Origin: Chitinophagaceae bacterium
GTDB taxonomy: Bacteria; Bacteroidota; Bacteroidia; Chitinophagales; Chitinophagaceae
Length of the DNA: 7,037 bases
Direction of reading: 5' to 3'
Assembly (NCBI GenBank): GCA_009996555.1
Contig: JAACZX010000122.1
Span: forward strand, 1-7,037
In this document: positions 5,805 to 7,037 of the stretch, piece after piece
How positions within the stretch are numbered: position 1 is the first letter of the stretch
How the letters are laid out: each line of letters opens with the position of its first letter
Position numbers and translations under genes: made by a program
Notes under the pieces: model-generated
The model's database searches: none
What the model was told of the DNA's origin: nothing
What the model saw: the letters and a program-made list of their open reading frames with translations, nothing else

Positions 5805-7037
5805 ATGAAACTCATCATACTCGGCGGTGGTTTTGGTGGCTTACGCCTTGCACGCCAGCTCAACAATAAGGAGGGATTTGATATTACACTCATCGACCGG
5901 TTCAACTATCACCAGTTTCAACCTTTGTTTTACCAGGTAGCTACAGCAGGGCTTGATGCAAGTAACATTTCTTTTCCATTGCGAAAAGCATTTCACAACA
6001 GTAAGAATGTTCGCATCCGCATGGCCGAAGTGGAAAAGATTGATACAGTTAACAAGCAGGTCGTTACAAACGAGGATACTTTCAGTTACGATTACTTAGT
6101 GATTGCCACCGGTGCCAGCACTAACTTCTTCGGCAATAAAAACCTGGAGCAACATGCTTTTCCTATGAAGAGCACTGTGGAAGCACTGCAGCTGCGTCAT
6201 AAACTCATCCAGAATTTTGAAGATGCATTGCATACCGATGATGAAACTGCTTTGCAGCAGTTAATGAATATTGTGATTGTAGGTGGAGGGCCCACCGGTG
6301 TGGAACTAAGTGGTGCTATTGCTGAAATGAAAAAGTATGTGTTGCCAAAAGACTATCCTGAACTTGATTTCGGTAAAATGAATATTTATTTACTGGAGGG
6401 CACTGCTAAAACACTTGCTGCAATGAGTGAAAAGGCAAGTGAACACAGCCGTACTTATCTTGAACGCCTGGGCGTAACGGTAAAAACAAATGCATTGCTG
6501 CAGGATTACGATGGACAAACCGTTTCATTGAAAGATGGCAGCAGCATTCCATCCAAACTGGTGATATGGGCCGCAGGTATTAAAGGAAATATTCCTGCAG
6601 GTATTGATGCCACACTTATTGCAAGAGGCAACCGCATTAAAGTAGATGAATTTAATTTTGTGCAAGGCATGAACAATGTATTTGCCATTGGCGATATTGC
6701 TTACATGGAGGAAGAACATTTTCCCAATGGTCATCCACAGGTTGCGCCGGTAGCTATACAGCAGGCAACATTACTGGCAAAAAATTTGCAGGGTTTGCGC
6801 AAAGGAAAAATAGCTGAACCTTTCCGGTATTACGATAAAGGTGCAATGGCAACTGTGGGGCGTAATCTTGCGGTGGTGGATGTGCCAAAACCGAAATTGC
6901 ATTTTGGTGGTTTTTTTGCATGGATCATCTGGATGTGTTTGCACCTGATGCTGATACTTGGTGTAAAGAACAGGTTCTTTGTTTTTGTTAACTGGTTGTA
7001 CAACTATGTTACATACGACCAGAGCCTGCGGCTGATC
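5805..7037 (+). CDS. Type II NADH dehydrogenase (NDH-2), 3' end outside window
   Basis: First 411 residues of a membrane-associated FAD enzyme that passes electrons from NADH to quinone without pumping protons. Family members have about 420-450 residues, so only a short tail is missing. The FAD Rossmann motif is GGGFGG (7-12) with D31 at the end of the second strand. FYQVATAGL (42-50) and VIATGAST (99-106) are typical of the family. The second dinucleotide fold is VGGGPTGVE (159-167), and E198 (YLLEG) suggests NADH rather than NADPH. AIGDIA (294-299) closes the FAD site. The quinone-site motif usually written AQxAxQ reads APVAIQ (314-319), with Pro for the first Gln. The C-terminal hydrophobic and aromatic stretch (about 368-400) fits the membrane anchor. 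The start at 5805 places the FAD motif at residue 7, as usual. It could be another pyridine nucleotide-disulphide oxidoreductase, but the C-terminal part argues for NDH-2. The usual symbol is ndh; I leave it blank because naming varies in this phylum. Confidence 0.93.
   Translation, partial: MKLIILGGGFGGLRLARQLNNKEGFDITLIDRFNYHQFQPLFYQVATAGLDASNISFPLRKAFHNSKNVRIRMAEVEKIDTVNKQVVTNEDTFSYDYLVIATGASTNFFGNKNLEQHAFPMKSTVEALQLRHKLIQNFEDALHTDDETALQQLMNIVIVGGGPTGVELSGAIAEMKKYVLPKDYPELDFGKMNIYLLEGTAKTLAAMSEKASEHSRTYLERLGVTVKTNALLQDYDGQTVSLKDGSSIPSKLVIWAAGIKGNIPAGIDATLIARGNRIKVDEFNFVQGMNNVFAIGDIAYMEEEHFPNGHPQVAPVAIQQATLLAKNLQGLRKGKIAEPFRYYDKGAMATVGRNLAVVDVPKPKLHFGGFFAWIIWMCLHLMLILGVKNRFFVFVNWLYNYVTYDQSLRLI

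Overview
The window looks like ordinary chromosomal DNA from a Bacteroidota bacterium, perhaps Chitinophagales (the order is a guess). The evidence is a SusC/RagA-type TonB-dependent receptor, no clear Shine-Dalgarno sequences before the starts, and AT-rich intergenic regions with TAnnTTTG-like elements, the typical Bacteroidota -7 promoter motif. There is no tRNA, rRNA, CRISPR array, insertion sequence or phage gene, and no obvious sign of recent transfer.

Layout, left to right. (1) Positions 1-1898, minus strand: N-terminal 632 residues of a SusC/RagA outer-membrane receptor whose beta-barrel continues off the left edge. (2) Positions 1899-2134: divergent intergenic region with a 32-bp-phased direct repeat, a short inverted repeat and a promoter-like element. 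(3) Positions 2135-3130, plus: a cation diffusion facilitator (CDF) metal exporter with an unusual transmembrane metal site and a Cys-rich tail. (4) Positions 3132-4295, minus: a lipoprotein serine hydrolase of the class C beta-lactamase/PBP-like family, convergent with the CDF gene with one base between the stop codons. A bulged 11-bp hairpin spans both stops. (5) Positions 4296-4433: divergent promoter region with a perfect 8-bp inverted repeat beside a TATCTTTG element. (6) Positions 4434-5672, plus: D-3-phosphoglycerate dehydrogenase (serA) with a C-terminal ACT domain, followed by a strong intrinsic terminator at 5697-5722. (7) Positions 5805-7037, plus: type II NADH dehydrogenase (NDH-2), cut by the right edge.

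The genes appear to be separate single-gene units rather than one pathway: nutrient uptake at the outer membrane, inner-membrane metal export, a cell-envelope hydrolase, serine biosynthesis and respiratory NADH oxidation. No new multi-gene system is visible. The items most worth a second look are the inverted repeat in the hydrolase/serA promoter region, the hairpin over the convergent stops, the phased repeats upstream of the receptor gene, and the non-canonical metal-site residues of the CDF protein.
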